Shown here piece by piece: positions 1 to 15,100 of a DNA stretch of 64,000 bases. The position numbers were made by a program, and so were the translations under genes. This stretch comes from Phoronis australis. Taxonomy: Eukaryota; Phoronida; Phoronidae. Location: contig NMRA01000571.1 of NCBI GenBank assembly GCA_002633005.1, positions 143,299-207,298 on the forward strand. Reading direction: 5' to 3'. Under the pieces are notes generated by a model, which was given only the letters and a program-made list of their open reading frames with translations, had not been told where the DNA came from and did no database searches. Numbering within the stretch: position 1 is the stretch's first letter; each line of letters starts with the position of its first letter.

Positions 1-186
1 AGGGGTTTTGATTCTGTGCTACTGCTAATTTCTGCAAGTTAATTTAGTTTTCTCAGCAACAAGAACATTTAAGAAGACGGATTTTTCATTAATAAATTTT
101 GCACACTTTACTTACAATAAATGGCACTCTGAACCTTTTCTATCACAATGAAATGAACAGATGAAATAACAAGTTGCAACACTTAC

Positions 187-3100
187 GGTTCTCTGCAGAT
201 CCCTGATACGCAGGTGCCTTAGGTACAAGAAAGACATGTACCCCCCTTGAATACTGGCCGGACTGTTGTTGTCTTGGTCACCTTCATCAAGCCCTAATAC
301 AAAGAAAGCCACAACGGTAAAACCACAAGATGGAATGCCTACCTAGAATGGTTCAGTAGAGCAGACGTGCACATGTCTATCAAGATGCATTCTTCAGTTC
401 TGCTATCATTAGACAATCAACTCAAATACTTTGGTCAGTGTCCAGGATTAGATTCTCCTCTTTGACAGAGGAAGAAAAATGCAATTTGATTTATTTAGTA
501 TATATTTCAAAATCTCACACATTCCCATGTTAATCAACAAGGCAGACATTTTTGCTAATGCCTTGTTGCAAGCTTAAATGCAATATCACGACAGTTTGCT
601 TGCATTACAAAAAATACGATAAAATGCATTCCTTGAGACACTTTTTACCACATCTGCACGACTGCGAGTAAACGGAAAAAATTCTTGACACATCATGTGT
701 TGCATTGTGGGTAAATACCTTAAAATGAGAGTGGTGCTGTGGTATTTTAGGATGGGCCTATTGAGCTGGCCACAAAGTGACGGCATTATTGTGTGCTTAG
801 TGCCACTCAAGTCCTAATCATAATAAAGAATTCAAAATGAATGCTCGACATGTAATCAAAGAAACTGGCCTTGGCTGATTACTTGGATGGCAGCAGATTG
901 ACCACATGACTCAGCACACTCAGGGGAGATAACACGGGTGTCGCCATGCCCACTGCCACAAGATGGCATCACCTACCTAGCATCTGAACAGTGTTCATGT
1001 AGTCATAGCTGTCCCGCCTCTTTCTGGCACTCGTCGTACGCTGACGTCCCGCTGCTGAGAAGTTCACATTATCAGCTTCCTTATCATCCAAATCCAGCAT
1101 AGCAACATCCTCGCTGGACTTGCGGCTGCAAGAAACCAGTTTGAATGATCAAATTCTAATAGGTATGGTTCCATTATTTTCCAGAGGACTGTGAATGTGT
1201 GATCTTTGAAATGATGACAATGAACATGAGTGTTAACGACACCAATCAAGGTGATGTTGATAAGAATGTTATGAGGATACGAGTGATACTGTCAGTAAAA
1301 CTGCTACAAACACAATCTTAAAAATACTTTGACGACATATTACAATATTTTCATTTGCGTGACTGTTGTTTTCATCACTGATATTAATTTCTTGCTATGC
1401 AACGTCTGAGTTACCCTTTTTCGACATTTATTTCTCAACAAATGCATAGGAATGAAAAAAAGATTTTATAAATCATACATTTCACCAATTTTACAAACGG
1501 GAAATCCCTTAATTTAAAACAACAACAAAATTTTATTTCAGCCAGGTACCCACCTAGCAAACAGTTCGGGGTTGGTGTAGATCTTCCTCCAGATGGCACT
1601 GGTGTGGTTCTTTGTCTTGTTAGAGGTCACTGAGGCCGAATTGATTTTGCCGGGGTCACGGACCGAATAGGCATGTTGGCGTAGAGCATCCAGTACACGC
1701 TAGAATGGCAGATGAGAATTACACGGACTTGTGGTACACAGCCGCTGAATGTGTGACTCAGAGAAACTCCAAGAAATACAGACAGTCTAAAAACATTCAA
1801 CATCACAAAACAAATTCATGGTAGAGGTAGGTAAAGAATTATCACTGAATTAAAAACCTGTTCAGTGAAAGAGGCACATGGGATCCAAACCAATTCAAAA
1901 ATGTCTAGAGATTATAATGGCACACTACACATAGTATAAATTCAATCGAATGTAAATGCGAAAAACAAGCTATAACAGAAGCACCTGGCTGACTAACATT
2001 AAACTACCATAGAACGTGTTCATATTTTGCACTACAAAAGTGTTGCAGAACAAGATGGCCACAAAACGAGATGGTCAAGAAACAAAATGGCTGCAAAACA
2101 AGATGGCTGCAAAACAAAGTTGGATGGAAAAACATAATGCTGGGCTCCTAGAGAAAGGTTGCATAACCCTTACATCAGCGTCCTGGATCTTGATGAACTG
2201 AGCTTGCGCCTTGAGCAGAACATCGACCTTGGCCTTCATGCGGAGGTCAGTGAGGATCTTCTCCTGGTGGGGGTCTGACTCAGCCTGAAGCTGGATGAAC
2301 GGCACCCAGTTGCACATTTGTTTGATGGCATGTGTCGAGTGATCGGCACCCCAGCTCTCGTGACCAATCTGAAACGAAAGCAATTACACAAAACTAGACA
2401 GCATCGAGGTTTTGCTGGAAGCTTTTTTGAATTTCTGGGTTCATAACCAAGGCCCCTTTATCAATACAGATGATCCCTGCTCAAAGACGAGCAAACAGCA
2501 AATCCCTTAATATGTTAATAAAAGTGGCTCTGCTCACTGCTAAGTGAAAGCAGCTCATGTCATATTGACAGGAAGCTGAAACTGAGATCAGTGGTAACTC
2601 GCTGAAATAAAGGACGGCAAATTTAATAGCAAACGAGGAGTGGAACTCCTTATATCAAATTCAAACAAAAAGTGGTACTGCAGGGACCCCGTATATTGAT
2701 GACGAAGGCAATTCCACCTTTATTCCAAAACTGAAAGTTTGCAAAGTATGATAATCTGTCAAATGTTACAGTACCTTTCTCAGTGAAGTCAGAAGATGTC
2801 AGAAGTAAAAAAGGCTTACCTCTATCCTGTCGTAAGTCTTAAATGTTTTCATGGTTTCTTGACGCATAAAGAAGTTCTTGAACTTCCTGTTCACAGCGGC
2901 GTACAGTTCCATCTCATCAGCTGTTGAGTTGATTGTGCTGACATCCTAAAATGCAAAACTTCACTTTTTAAAAAAAATTGTTGTTTGCAAACAAAACAAT
3001 GGAAAAAACATGAATTTAGCTAATACATCAAAAAAGTCCTGAATTAAAAAAACTGGCAAAACCAAATGAGCATATTTTGACTTGGAGGTACGATGCTTCT

Positions 3101-6100
3101 TGACAAATGACATCATGGGGAAGCTGCACTGCCACCTGGTGGGCATCTTCCCTCCCTGAATGCATTTAGTAGTATCCGTTGTTGGCAACTGGCTACTATT
3201 TTAGGCCATAGGCATACAAAAAGCAATGTGGGTTACCAAAATACGATACTTTAATTAATGAACAAACGTTGTAACACCCTGAGTGGACACCTCCCTTTCC
3301 CTATTACAAACACCAATGAAATCACTTATTATGTCATTGAGCAATTGCACAAAAAACTACTGTTTGGGGCATCATACCAGTTTCTGCTCTGATAACTGTA
3401 AATCTTGTCGAGACGCTTACGTGTTACCACGTCCAGCCCTCATTTTTTACAATTTACATTAGTACGTGACTATTTCATCTGCCGTCAAACCTCATATACT
3501 CAGCAGTAACACTACTGTCATACTGTCAGGCATTACAGTCATTTCCCTCCAAATCAACATAATCCATAACTCATTACTCACATAGGATATTGCATAGATG
3601 TGTACTAAGTAATTGAGCAGAGGTTTCAGTTTCTCGACGTCATTGATGTGAAGAGGAAGCCCAAGGTTTTCCTCGTCCGAGGCGCGTCCGCCCCCTGAAA
3701 GTGCATTACACGGAACAGAATTAACTCACATTAAAATATCAAACAGCAGTTAACGCAAGCTCCCAAACTACTGCCAAGATGTTGTCTTCCTAGTTTCCTA
3801 AAATTTATAGTATTTGCTCTTTTAAAAAATCAATTGATCGTGTAAGATCTATACTTAGTCTATGACTATTGTTAATGAAGGTAAGTAACAGCACCATTGC
3901 TGAACACTCCACTTTTTGTGAGAGCCATTGAATATAGTTACACTGATGTTTTCATACTTCTTTACTGCCTCTTGTGTGATATTATTCAACAGTGAAATTG
4001 ACTATACACAGGCAACATTGCTTGGAAATGTGTAGTACTAATCATCTACTTCACTGTCGAGTGCCTGGGATGTAAACTCTGTATACGAAACATGACTCAA
4101 GATATCGATCAATTAGATGTTATGCTTTGAATAAACCTACAAATCTTTACTCGATTCATACAGCGCGATTGGTTAAACTTGAGTCGGAGTCGAGTCTGAG
4201 TTTGGCGAATTGAGATCCTGGTGATGCTAGACGGGACATTGTAGACTTTACCATTATACTGATTCCGTAAGACAATTCTACGTGGCATAACAGAAAGACA
4301 TTTAATGCATTAACTTACCCGCAGCAGCTGCAGCGTACGCAAATGAGATGGTGGGCAAGGGATTGCTGGTAAGTAGGGTGGGATTAATGGCGGGTGGGGC
4401 TGTGGGGATGGGGAAGACCACTGTGGCCTCGGGGATGGTGGTGGTGTTTGCTCGGAAAGAGCGCTTGGAGCTAAATGGCATATAGTTGTCCTCCTGGTAA
4501 CGCGACGGGATCTTTGGTTCTCTTGCGGACACATCCTGAAAACGATTGAAAACGACTATTGCAACAACTCGTCTAAACTTCAGTAATAACTGACTGGCAG
4601 GAGGAAGCGGTGAATTAAATAAGATTAAATTAGATACACTAGTACGAAAAATAAGATATGTACGCAATATACAAAGCACAAAACAGTGTTTTGAAAAGGT
4701 CTTTAATCAGTGGTATGGCAATATGTAAACAAACAATGTGGTCAGTAATCAATACATTCCAGAAGCAGGACTATCTCCCATCAGAGGAGGTATTGCCAGT
4801 TATCAGCAATGGAACAAACCACCTTGAGCAAACCCCGATAACATTCAGTTAAAGCAGTTATAAAATCACCTTCCATCACAAAAATAACTTTTGATTAAAA
4901 CTGCTTATTTAACATTCTGAAATCGGTCTCAAACTGTTTTGATGGAATTAAGGGGGTACTAATTAATTGGTTTAAACTGTACTTTTCGCGTTAATTTGTC
5001 ACAACGTTTTATTTTATCCACTGAGCACGGTCACAAGCATTAACGAACTGTCAGATTTTTCAAGCTCAAATCTCACAAGTTGTTGATGTCAGTGTTTAAG
5101 TAAAGTGGTCTCAATCAAATTAATGCTTTTCTTTTATGAGACGCAGGTTTAACGCTGAAAGAAAAGCACAGCTGACACAACCAGCTCTGCTAAACAACTC
5201 CTTGTGAATCAAGAACCACAAAATTTTATTGATAAGATATTTGTAGTTAATGGCATGGCAATTTTTCCTGTAATTTTATATTTCCAGTCTTCCCACCAGC
5301 GTGGAAACCACATTAAAGTCGCACCATATTAACAAAGACCAGCCAAACAGTATGCCATCCCATACCAGAGACTTGCAGTTTTTAATAAAATGACACCGAC
5401 AAAAAAGGGCTTTCCCTTTAATTCCTAGGAGTTGTGTCCTCACCTCCTCTTCCTTGCCTTCCTTTGGCCCCGGTGTGATGACAGTCTTGTGACTAACAGG
5501 TAACCACTGGATAATCTGAAACAAGAAATCGATGCACCAATGAAATAGCTCAAACACACCGCGCGCAAAACATTAAATGTAGACTTCAACCTGGGTTCAC
5601 AGAATTTAGTGACTTAACATCCCACAGGACTGTTGGGGGGGGGGGGGGGGGGAANNNNNNGGGGGGGGGGGGTGAGGAATGGTAAACACGAGGAGTGACT
5701 TTATAACTGAGGCTTTTTTCATACTAATGTCGACACGTCCATGTTTTGGGGAATTGCAGTCCGTACTAACGGTAAACTTCAGTCCTGGATCAAAGTTAAT
5801 AGCGCCCACTAAACAGGTGGATTTAACAGTGGAGCATCAGCGGCATGAATGGTCTCATCGAAGTAATCGCCTGAAGGGGTCATTGCTATCAGCAACTGCA
5901 GGGAATTGTTTTCGTTAATAGCTGTTTCAATTTTGCTGGCATAATCACCAATCGAATAAGAAATAAGTTTTATGTCAATGAGCACACCCAAATGTTCTCA
6001 AAGTGTCACATTAATAAAAATCTTAGCATGCACAGGGTGCACCAGCACTACCTTGTGATTACAGCAGCGCCACCCACCATGTATTTCCACACCGTTGACT

Positions 6101-9100
6101 ACCGAAGCTGGAATGAACGATTTAATTAACTTCGCACTTTACGTCGACGCTATGCCCATACCGGAGTTAAGTTAGTATAAAAGGTTCCTAATAACCAGGG
6201 GCTGAGTTTCATAAAATTATAGGTCCACCTGTACCAAGTCTGTCATAAGAGATTTCATAAGAACAAAGTTAACCATTGTGGCTATGGTAACTCTTCACTT
6301 CTATAGCACCAGGCCATATTTCCATTATATCACATACGTTGTCACCTAATATAACTACACCTCACAATTGTATACTCACAGTAGACAATATTTAAAGGAA
6401 TCATGCAAGTAAAAATATTAGTGTGGTGCTATATACTTTTCACTTGCAACATCAGTTTTCTATTCAGTGAATATTATCTAAGTGACATTTGATGATATTA
6501 GCAAACTCTGTATTGACACTTCATTTCACAACCCACAATCAATCAATATGACTTTGAACCTGGTGTTTAACCACTAGTTTCCTTTCAATCGAATAATGGC
6601 AATGCGTCCTTCAAGATCAAGGAAAAAGTCGCAATAGAACACTGTGGTAACAATCCACAGAATGGTGAATATATGCAGGAGGTATTGCCAGTTATCAGCA
6701 ATGGAACAAACCATCTTGAGCAAACCCCGATAACATTCAGTTAAACCAGTTATAAAATCACCTCCCATCACAAAAATAACTTTTGATTAAAACTGCTTAT
6801 TTAACATTCTGAAATTGGTCTCAAACTCTTTTGATGGAATTAAAGAGAGTACTAAGTAATTGGTTTAAACTGTACTTTTCGCGTTAATTTGTCATGACGT
6901 GTCATTTTATCCACTGAGCACGGTCACAATTATTACCGAACTGTCAGTTTTTTCAAGCTCAAATCTCACAAGTTGTTGATGTCAGTGTCTATGTAAAGAG
7001 GTCTTAATCAAATGTTTTGCTTTTATGAAACGCGGGTTTAACATTGACAGAATAGCACTGAGCAGATACAACAAGCTCTACTAAACAACTCCTTGTGAAT
7101 CAGCAACCACATATTAACAATATTTGTAGTTTATGGCATGGCAACTTTTCCTGTCATTTTATAAATATTTCCAGTCTTCCCACCAGTGTGGGAACCACAT
7201 TCAATCGCACCATATTAACAAGGACCAGCCGAACAGTATGCCAATAGCAACGTGTGCTATGAACACAGTGACCCCTATTGCAAAACAGTGCCTGATGAAT
7301 CTTAACGCTTATTCACACTGATCAGTTTTCATCCATTACATTCCTGTTGCTTAGTGACCACACTGCTTATGGCAAAGCTTCTCGTTAGAGCACAATATGG
7401 AGGAATAATCAAATTTCATTTTTTTCAAAAACCTCAGAAGAAATAAACAGAAAGAAAATTTTACTTTAAATTGGAACTGGAAAGTTCAAATTGAACAGCA
7501 GTCATCAACAAACAGACCAAGAAATTTTGAGCGTTTTTAATAAATTGTAGTACTGTTTTGAAAAACAAAAAATGACAATATTGGCAATTCAAATTTGGGA
7601 AAACTTTACCTACCATTATCAAATAATTTTTATTAATGGTTGACCAACAAATCTTCTGTACTTGAAAGATCTAACAAAGACTTAGAACACAGTGAATCTC
7701 AACAAATTCGGAACTAAAAATGACCAAAACTGCCATTTTTCAATTTCTAACAATTAGTACATTGTTCTTCTAAATTTAGAGGTGGGCTTTCAACTGAATG
7801 TAGGTCTTAACCCAGGTGACTAAGTGTTATTCAAAACTCTGACAAATTCTGTTTAAACATTACACATATATCAGAGGAGCTTTTCTCAACAAGAACTTAC
7901 AGTGTCAATTAATACCAACTAGCAAACAATAACCCTAAGACTTCTTGTATTTGGCCATGTCAAGTTTCTTAATTAAGTGATAAATTTTAACATATAACGC
8001 CAAACAAACATGTTGAGTAAATAACAACCACATTCCAGCAGACATACGAATTTTATCATCATTTTGTTTCTTGGCAAAGACCAAAAGCTCATGTTAAACG
8101 GCAACAAATGCTTTGAGTTTGTGGATACATAAGGAAGCACAATAAGTAAAAACAGTCTACAGGGTCATCTTTGAAATATCTTTTGTTTACCCTAACCTAT
8201 CCTCACTCTGTAATATGAAGCATTAGTTGGTAAAGTATTGTCAATGTAAGAGTATTACTTTGTTGCATAACTATTTTGTTTAAATCTGAATTAAAACATT
8301 CTTCTGTCAGATTGTAAATATTATTGTTTTAAGTCGAGAGCATATTTTGTAGTCGGCGACGTAAGACGTAGCGTAAGCCTAATGAGGCAAAAAGAAGACC
8401 AATAGGACCCTTGAACATTATTTCAAATTTCAAAGTTCAATTAGAACAGAATATTATTCATTCTGTTTAATTTTTGCCATGTCACCAGCGAAAGTCAAAA
8501 CTATCACCATAGAAACCAGCGAAAGTCAAAACCATCACCGTAGAAACCAGGATCGTGCTACTGCAAATCATCTACAAAACACAATTGATCGCCACTCGGC
8601 AACGCAAATGGTGATCTATAGTTTACGTTTAGCTTAACATCACCCCATGTGTAATTAGCAATACTCGGCTAATGGAGGTTGACACACACAACCAATTAAC
8701 AAACACACTGACGGTATTCAGCAAACTGATACACTTCCTGTCAATTAATAATGAACAAAAGCCGCTGTGGATACACTTAACACTGCAGTGTCCAGTGTCA
8801 TTAATCCTCCGATGATACGCCGCTTGAAAGCAAAATGAGAGTGAGCGTACTTTATTGATTTTCTACTTCACGCTGATTGCCTGGTTGAGAAGTTAATCCA
8901 TAATTCAAGTTTTCTGAACAAGCTCAACATGACTGCCTGGCTTCCTCTTTTACTGAATATTTGTTTTCCACGACTTCTCCAGGATATGATTTTCTTCTAC
9001 CATAACAACATGCACTGTGCCAACTCTCATTGTTACAATTTTTTCTATACATATTATAAAAACCTCGTAAACCTTTAATCCAGATCACTTACCCTCAGAA

Positions 9101-12100
9101 ACTGATTGATCTTCTTTACAGAGTGCAAATGTCCCACCAACCAACGCAGATAGATGAGTATGTCATCAACTTTTATCGCCTGCAGGGCGGCGCTGAAGTT
9201 GTCGGCAAGCAGCGACTCGTGAACGACGGACAGTCGCTTGGCACGACCCACACAGTCATTGTACTCAGCCATGATGTGACTGAAAGGAAAAAAGGAAATG
9301 CAGATTCTTAAATATCAACACAACGCGCTCTTTTTTCTTGAAGTGTATGGGGTTCAGTCAAAGCACAAAACCAGATAGCCTCACTGGGGTTTTCTTTACT
9401 GTAAACAAAACTGTGATGCAAACTACTTTAGACTAAGTCCTTTTGGAACAAGCACTTCCATCAAAGTTGTTGGAAATTTGTTTAACGGAAAATGGTAGCA
9501 ATCATTTCATCAATTTCATCACATTCGACTCCTCAGTGGCCTATTTTCTAGACGTTTCCATTCAATTTTCGAAATATGTGCCGTAGCTCAACACTTAACA
9601 TAACGCCTACTCGCCAAATGCGACGTGGCAAAATTCCCAGGTGGCCAATCAGAAACTGAGAAGCACTCCAGATCGTCTGAAATGACTTTCTACTGCATGT
9701 CTCACATGATTGGTGACAATGCCCTCGGGCCCAATATCTCTATCACGCACAGAAGTCTAACTTCGTAAGACAGGCAAACATCGTCGGACCCTTCCAATGT
9801 TTGCCGAATGATTTCAAATTCCCTCAGACTATTTCTTATAACATATTTGGCATGAGTACTTTCTAAATCAAAACCCAATCAGGTGGAAAGGATACACTGA
9901 ACAGGCTTAGCTCATCAATCACAGACAAATAGCAAAATAATTCAAATCATAAAAATAGTGTTTTCAGCAACTTTTTGAGAATTTAATTTACGACTGAAGA
10001 GCCTCTGTAACCAATGAAGTGCCCTCAAGTCAGGGGGTACAGTCACATATACTCACACAAGCTTCTTCTGGTAGGCAGGGTACAAGGCCTCAATGGTACT
10101 GGAGTGTTCGCAGAATCGTTTCCAACGCAACATGTGCATATGTTTAGACTGTACCAGCTGACGGATGCGGTCGGTGAAATACTGGAAGTGAAGAGGATTG
10201 TGGGCATTAAAAGCAACATGTGCCTGAGCAGCAAACAGATTTGGTTCTGTGGTCAGTTTAAGTCAAAAATCATCACACGCTTTACTGATTAATTTCTAAA
10301 AAACTATACTTTGTCTCAGCAAAAGTAAAGCCTCCCTAAAAATATCCCCATAATAGCAAGTTGCTCTGAAAAAATTCATGAATTATTTCTAAACAGTGAT
10401 CTGCCAACAATTACATGACAAAACTTTATTCGGCAATTTTATGAACTCGGAGCTTAAGTTAAAATTTCTGACTGAAGTCTTCAGTCACCCTTCATGAAAC
10501 AAGCCCGTGGACCATCAAATACAGGAAGTGACAAGTGGGAGTTGAAAAAAGATGTGCATTTGGTTGGACTGTACCAGTTGCTAGATACAGAACAGGAAGT
10601 ACAGGAGAATTGTGGGAGACCATTGTGGCAAACCATAAATTTAAAGGAGTTAACCTTTATAATTCATAATGGTGTCCAATGATTTTAATATAATATTCCT
10701 TAAATTAATTTCCCATAAACAAAAAGCAGGACCTAGCTTTCTAGCATGTCTTATGTAACAGCACCCTAGGAGGCAGTGTGGCCTAGTATGATAGGTGTCT
10801 CCTTCCTATACTCAAGGTCGTAGGTTCGAGTCCCACTGGGTCACACTGCTAAACCCCTGAGTCAAGTTTCTAGCTCCTCACCTCCATTTTAGCTATATAT
10901 TAATAAAGCATAAAAATGATTCCAACTGGACCACATGCGCGGCCAGCGCACGTCTGGTACAACGTGTATCAGACTGCCAGCAATTATTTTTTTAACAGCA
11001 CCCTGCTATCTCCTTTTTTACTTGTGACTAAGTTCTACCATATAAGGGAAAAGGAGGCGGGTTTCAAAAAGGAGGCGGGTTTTAGCTGTCACCATACCTG
11101 ATGAAGTAGAAGAGGAAGACTGTCGACTGTGTACTCCAGCTTGTCAGCGTTGTGAAGCTCACTTTTCATGGCCTCAGCTTGGAGGATGAGGGGATTGGCT
11201 TTGCACACCTAGGAAGGAGAGAGGGATTAGTGCGATAATCTTACACACTTAGGCTACAGACAGGGAAAAACTTGTAGTCTTACATATCAAGAGTAGAGTC
11301 AGTGATAGCACAGTAGATTTACACACCTAGGATAGAGGCATGGAATACTACCGTAAAACGGTAGTCTTAAAACCTAGGGAAAGGAGACCTGGAAAGAAGA
11401 CAACAAAGGGTCAGCACCTGACTTTGCTATTTCATGGCAGCTTATTTTCTCTCTTGAAAACAGAAACTCAGCTGCGAAGAGCATCCACAATAGTTGGTGA
11501 AATTTGCTCTAGACATAATATCGCACTTAGGTTGACCTTGATTTTCAGGCGAATTAACGTATTTTTCGGTCTACTTTACTTCTGATTTTTCAGCACAATT
11601 TCAAAGTGCTTACACAGCTGAAAACTAGTAATTGTTCTATGAAAGACAAGGTCTTTCAGGTTCAGTTCCATGCTGCTGTGGCGACCTCACAACAACGAAA
11701 GTTACTTAAAGGGCAATATGGAGTGAACAAATTGGGAAGTCCCTCTCCTACATTTCAAGCTGGTGTGCCATGAGAGAATTATTAATAAAACTAGTCAGTA
11801 CATTCTTAAGAAACCTCTCTGTCGCACTGGGAATTGAACTTTTTTGCACTCTATAGAAAACTACTCGTGCACAACAAATCAGAAAGCAAAAACAGTATTT
11901 TGTAATTCACACCCTGCAGGAAATAAAGACTGAATAGTTGGTGAAAAAATGCAAGACATTGCAGACGTCTTTATGCAATGTCTATCTCAAACAACAAAAA
12001 CCCTAAGAATGCACTTTAGAGTCATAAAACCAAAGTTCCACTAATAAGCTGCTAAAATGTTACTTACATCTAGGCCTCTATGTATTACCAACTTTCGGAG

Positions 12101-15100
12101 ACGTCGGAAATATTCCGGATCTTTCGGAAGTACTACGGAGCTGAAAGTAATGGGAAAGATTAGAGATATTGAAATTGATTTTCTCAAAGCGTGACAATTT
12201 TAGAAAACATGAGATTCAACCCACAGATTTTTATGACCAAGTAGCAAAGGGTTATGGGAAAATTAAAATACTGCCAATAAGTATATCAAGTCGGTTGAAT
12301 CTGAAAACGTGCCTTTATAACTGGTGCAATAAATTTTTCTATCCTTATCTGGATATTCTCAATTGAACAAAAAACTTACAACAGAAAAGTATATCGAACC
12401 ATGCTGAAAGAAATATTACCTGCCTCTACCTGTTTGAAATGCAAATCAATTACAAAACAATGACATTAACCACTACCTACACATCAAAGAGAATAAATTG
12501 AAAAAATGCAGTTTGTGTTTTCGTGGATACCGCAGTGGTCCTCAGCAACATCAAAATACTTAGTCATTTATTATAAACTTCGTTAAAAGACTAGATAAGA
12601 ACTTCAATCAGTGAATTCACTGATTTTGAAGGCGTCAATCAGAAATATCAAGAGTGGCATACATTCAATTCAAAGTACCAAAAGATTATTATAATTAAAT
12701 TACCAACAGATTATTATAATTAAACTACCAACAGATAATTATATTTAAACTACCAACAGGTTATTATAATTCAATTACCAACGAAATGAAGTACTAACAA
12801 CTACACAAATAACACTGAAGTTCAGAGACATCTTTGCAGCAAATAACAAAGAAGGGTAGATCTATCCTATTTTGTCCATGTGTCGCAGACTTGTTTGACC
12901 AACAGAAACGACATATGTGTTAACATTTTGAAGTTATTATAACAGACTGATATGCCTTACATGATGCAAAAGGGATTTTCTAAATATGTACACTAGAAAG
13001 TTACGGTAGAACTTCAGCAAACAACTAATATTAATATCAAATGTTTTAAACAAAAAATTGTCAAAAATTCAAACGTAAAAACAACAGTTGAGGAACATTG
13101 TCCTTTCTCACTACGGTAATGGGTGAAAAGGTATACCAGCTTCTGAACTAAAGCCTCTCAGTACACAAATTTCATACTTGACAGCATTAGTACAACGCCA
13201 AGGAATCTATAAAGGCATGTTATTATTTTTTTAATCTGTCTCTGGCGGGATAAAAGAAGCACGCTTCTTGTTTACTCATGCTTTTGAAATGACAATGCGG
13301 ACACGAAATATTGTGAAATATTCTGCATTTGAGAGCACTGTGCAATCACAATGGCATTGAATTCGGTATTAACACAAGCATGGACCAGCACTAAATAAAT
13401 TTAGTAAATCTGTATTCCTGAATAGCACACTTTTGTACCGCAGACACAGTAAAAGAAATGTCTGGTCATTAATGGGTCATTTTAACACCGCTGTAATAAA
13501 AGATTTATACCCACTGCTGAGTGAAAGTCTGCAGCTATTCAGTAATTGAAAAACTTAAAGACATTTGATTTGTGCAACTGTTTTGCTATTTGAAGCAGTT
13601 AGTAACTCAGACATGTTGTCAGTGGCTACCGTTTGTTTGAAATAGATACTGCAATATGACTATTGTGGAACAGCGGTTCCAGCTTTTATCGAATACAATC
13701 GTTAACAACCCGAGGATTAATCAATTGAGAAACTAAAAAAAACAGAATGTAACTTGACTCTCAAGACCATTGGCTTGTTTCTCGAACTGCCTGTAGTCAA
13801 GTGTGGATTATGCTGTCTTTTCGTTTTAGCTTATAGTCTGCTTCTGGATTTCAGACTTTTGTCCTTGCGCTGTAAGACATATTTGCTGACTTTTAACTTA
13901 AGCCTGATTTCGAGAAAAAGCCATCTGTAGACCACAATACAACAGATTGAACGTGAAAATGCAAGAAACCTAAGTTTAGGTGAACTCGGTCATACCCTAA
14001 GTTTAGTGGATTTCCACAGCAAACTATGAATTTACAAAAAAGTGCATGAATACTTCCTGGGACATAGTTTTTTGTCATTCATCGACACTCACAACAAATC
14101 CAAGCATTTCAAAAGTCTCAAATAGTCAACTTAATCACTGCTTTCTTATCTTGTAAATACAATCTTTCAAAATGACATGAATTGTAATCTCTCGGGTGCA
14201 TTGAACAAAGTGATTTATGGTGACGAGTTCATTTCTTTAATTAAATGGCGTCCCAACTCCCACAGTTACTGGAAGAGAGGCATTTCCAACTTGCCAGACA
14301 GAACACAGAAGACTTTTAAGCTCGAAATTAAGATGCCAAAAATTTTGGGATACAGAATGATTCAATAATACAATACTCCATGAAACCCCACCAACATTAT
14401 CAAATTCTTAGGATGATTAATCATCAAAACATAATTCATTATAAAAAGAGATCTAGATGGAAAAAGGACAAATTTGGAAAAAATTAAAACTAAAAAAGAC
14501 TAAAATTAGTGATATTTTATCCTGGTTTTGATGTTTTGCTTATTTGTTAACTAAAATGGTCATAGTCCCTCACGGGATCTTGCATTTTGAGAACCAGTTT
14601 TCTCCACTGAATAACACGCATCAAACTGGTTCTCAAAAAAACCAGGACCCCCTATAAGAATATACGGTATTGCCTTTAAACATCATAACCACTTTAATGA
14701 TAACACCGATTTCAAAATGGACACTGTCAGAGATATTAACATCTAATTAAACTACAAAGCAGGTATTACAGGCAATCAAATTACAGATATAAAGCTCTAT
14801 AAACAATTAAATCCATAAATAAGTTTTATATAGAATATTCGTGGAAATTAATACTAAGTGTAGATTGCGAAACTTCACAACAAATGAAGAAAAAATGCAC
14901 AAGTTATACGCCATGAGATAAGACAACATCTAACAAAAATGCAATATGAAAGCTGCTGCAAATAAACAAAAAACGCCAAGCCTTTGTTAGCAGAGCCAAA
15001 ATGTTCCTAAAACATCACCTCTAGTATTGAGACATTTGTGCTACACAAATTGTGGCCGACCCAGATTGGTCCTAGGGTGTACCTGTGTGAGGTATCAAAG

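Noticed and set aside
5635-5672. Long G run as a possible quadruplex or regulatory element
   Set aside because: It is interrupted by six N bases, so its true sequence and length are unknown; the same holds for the C run at 23582-23602.
12683-12782. CRISPR-like array
   Set aside because: Units are directly adjacent without spacers and the context is eukaryotic; it is a minisatellite.
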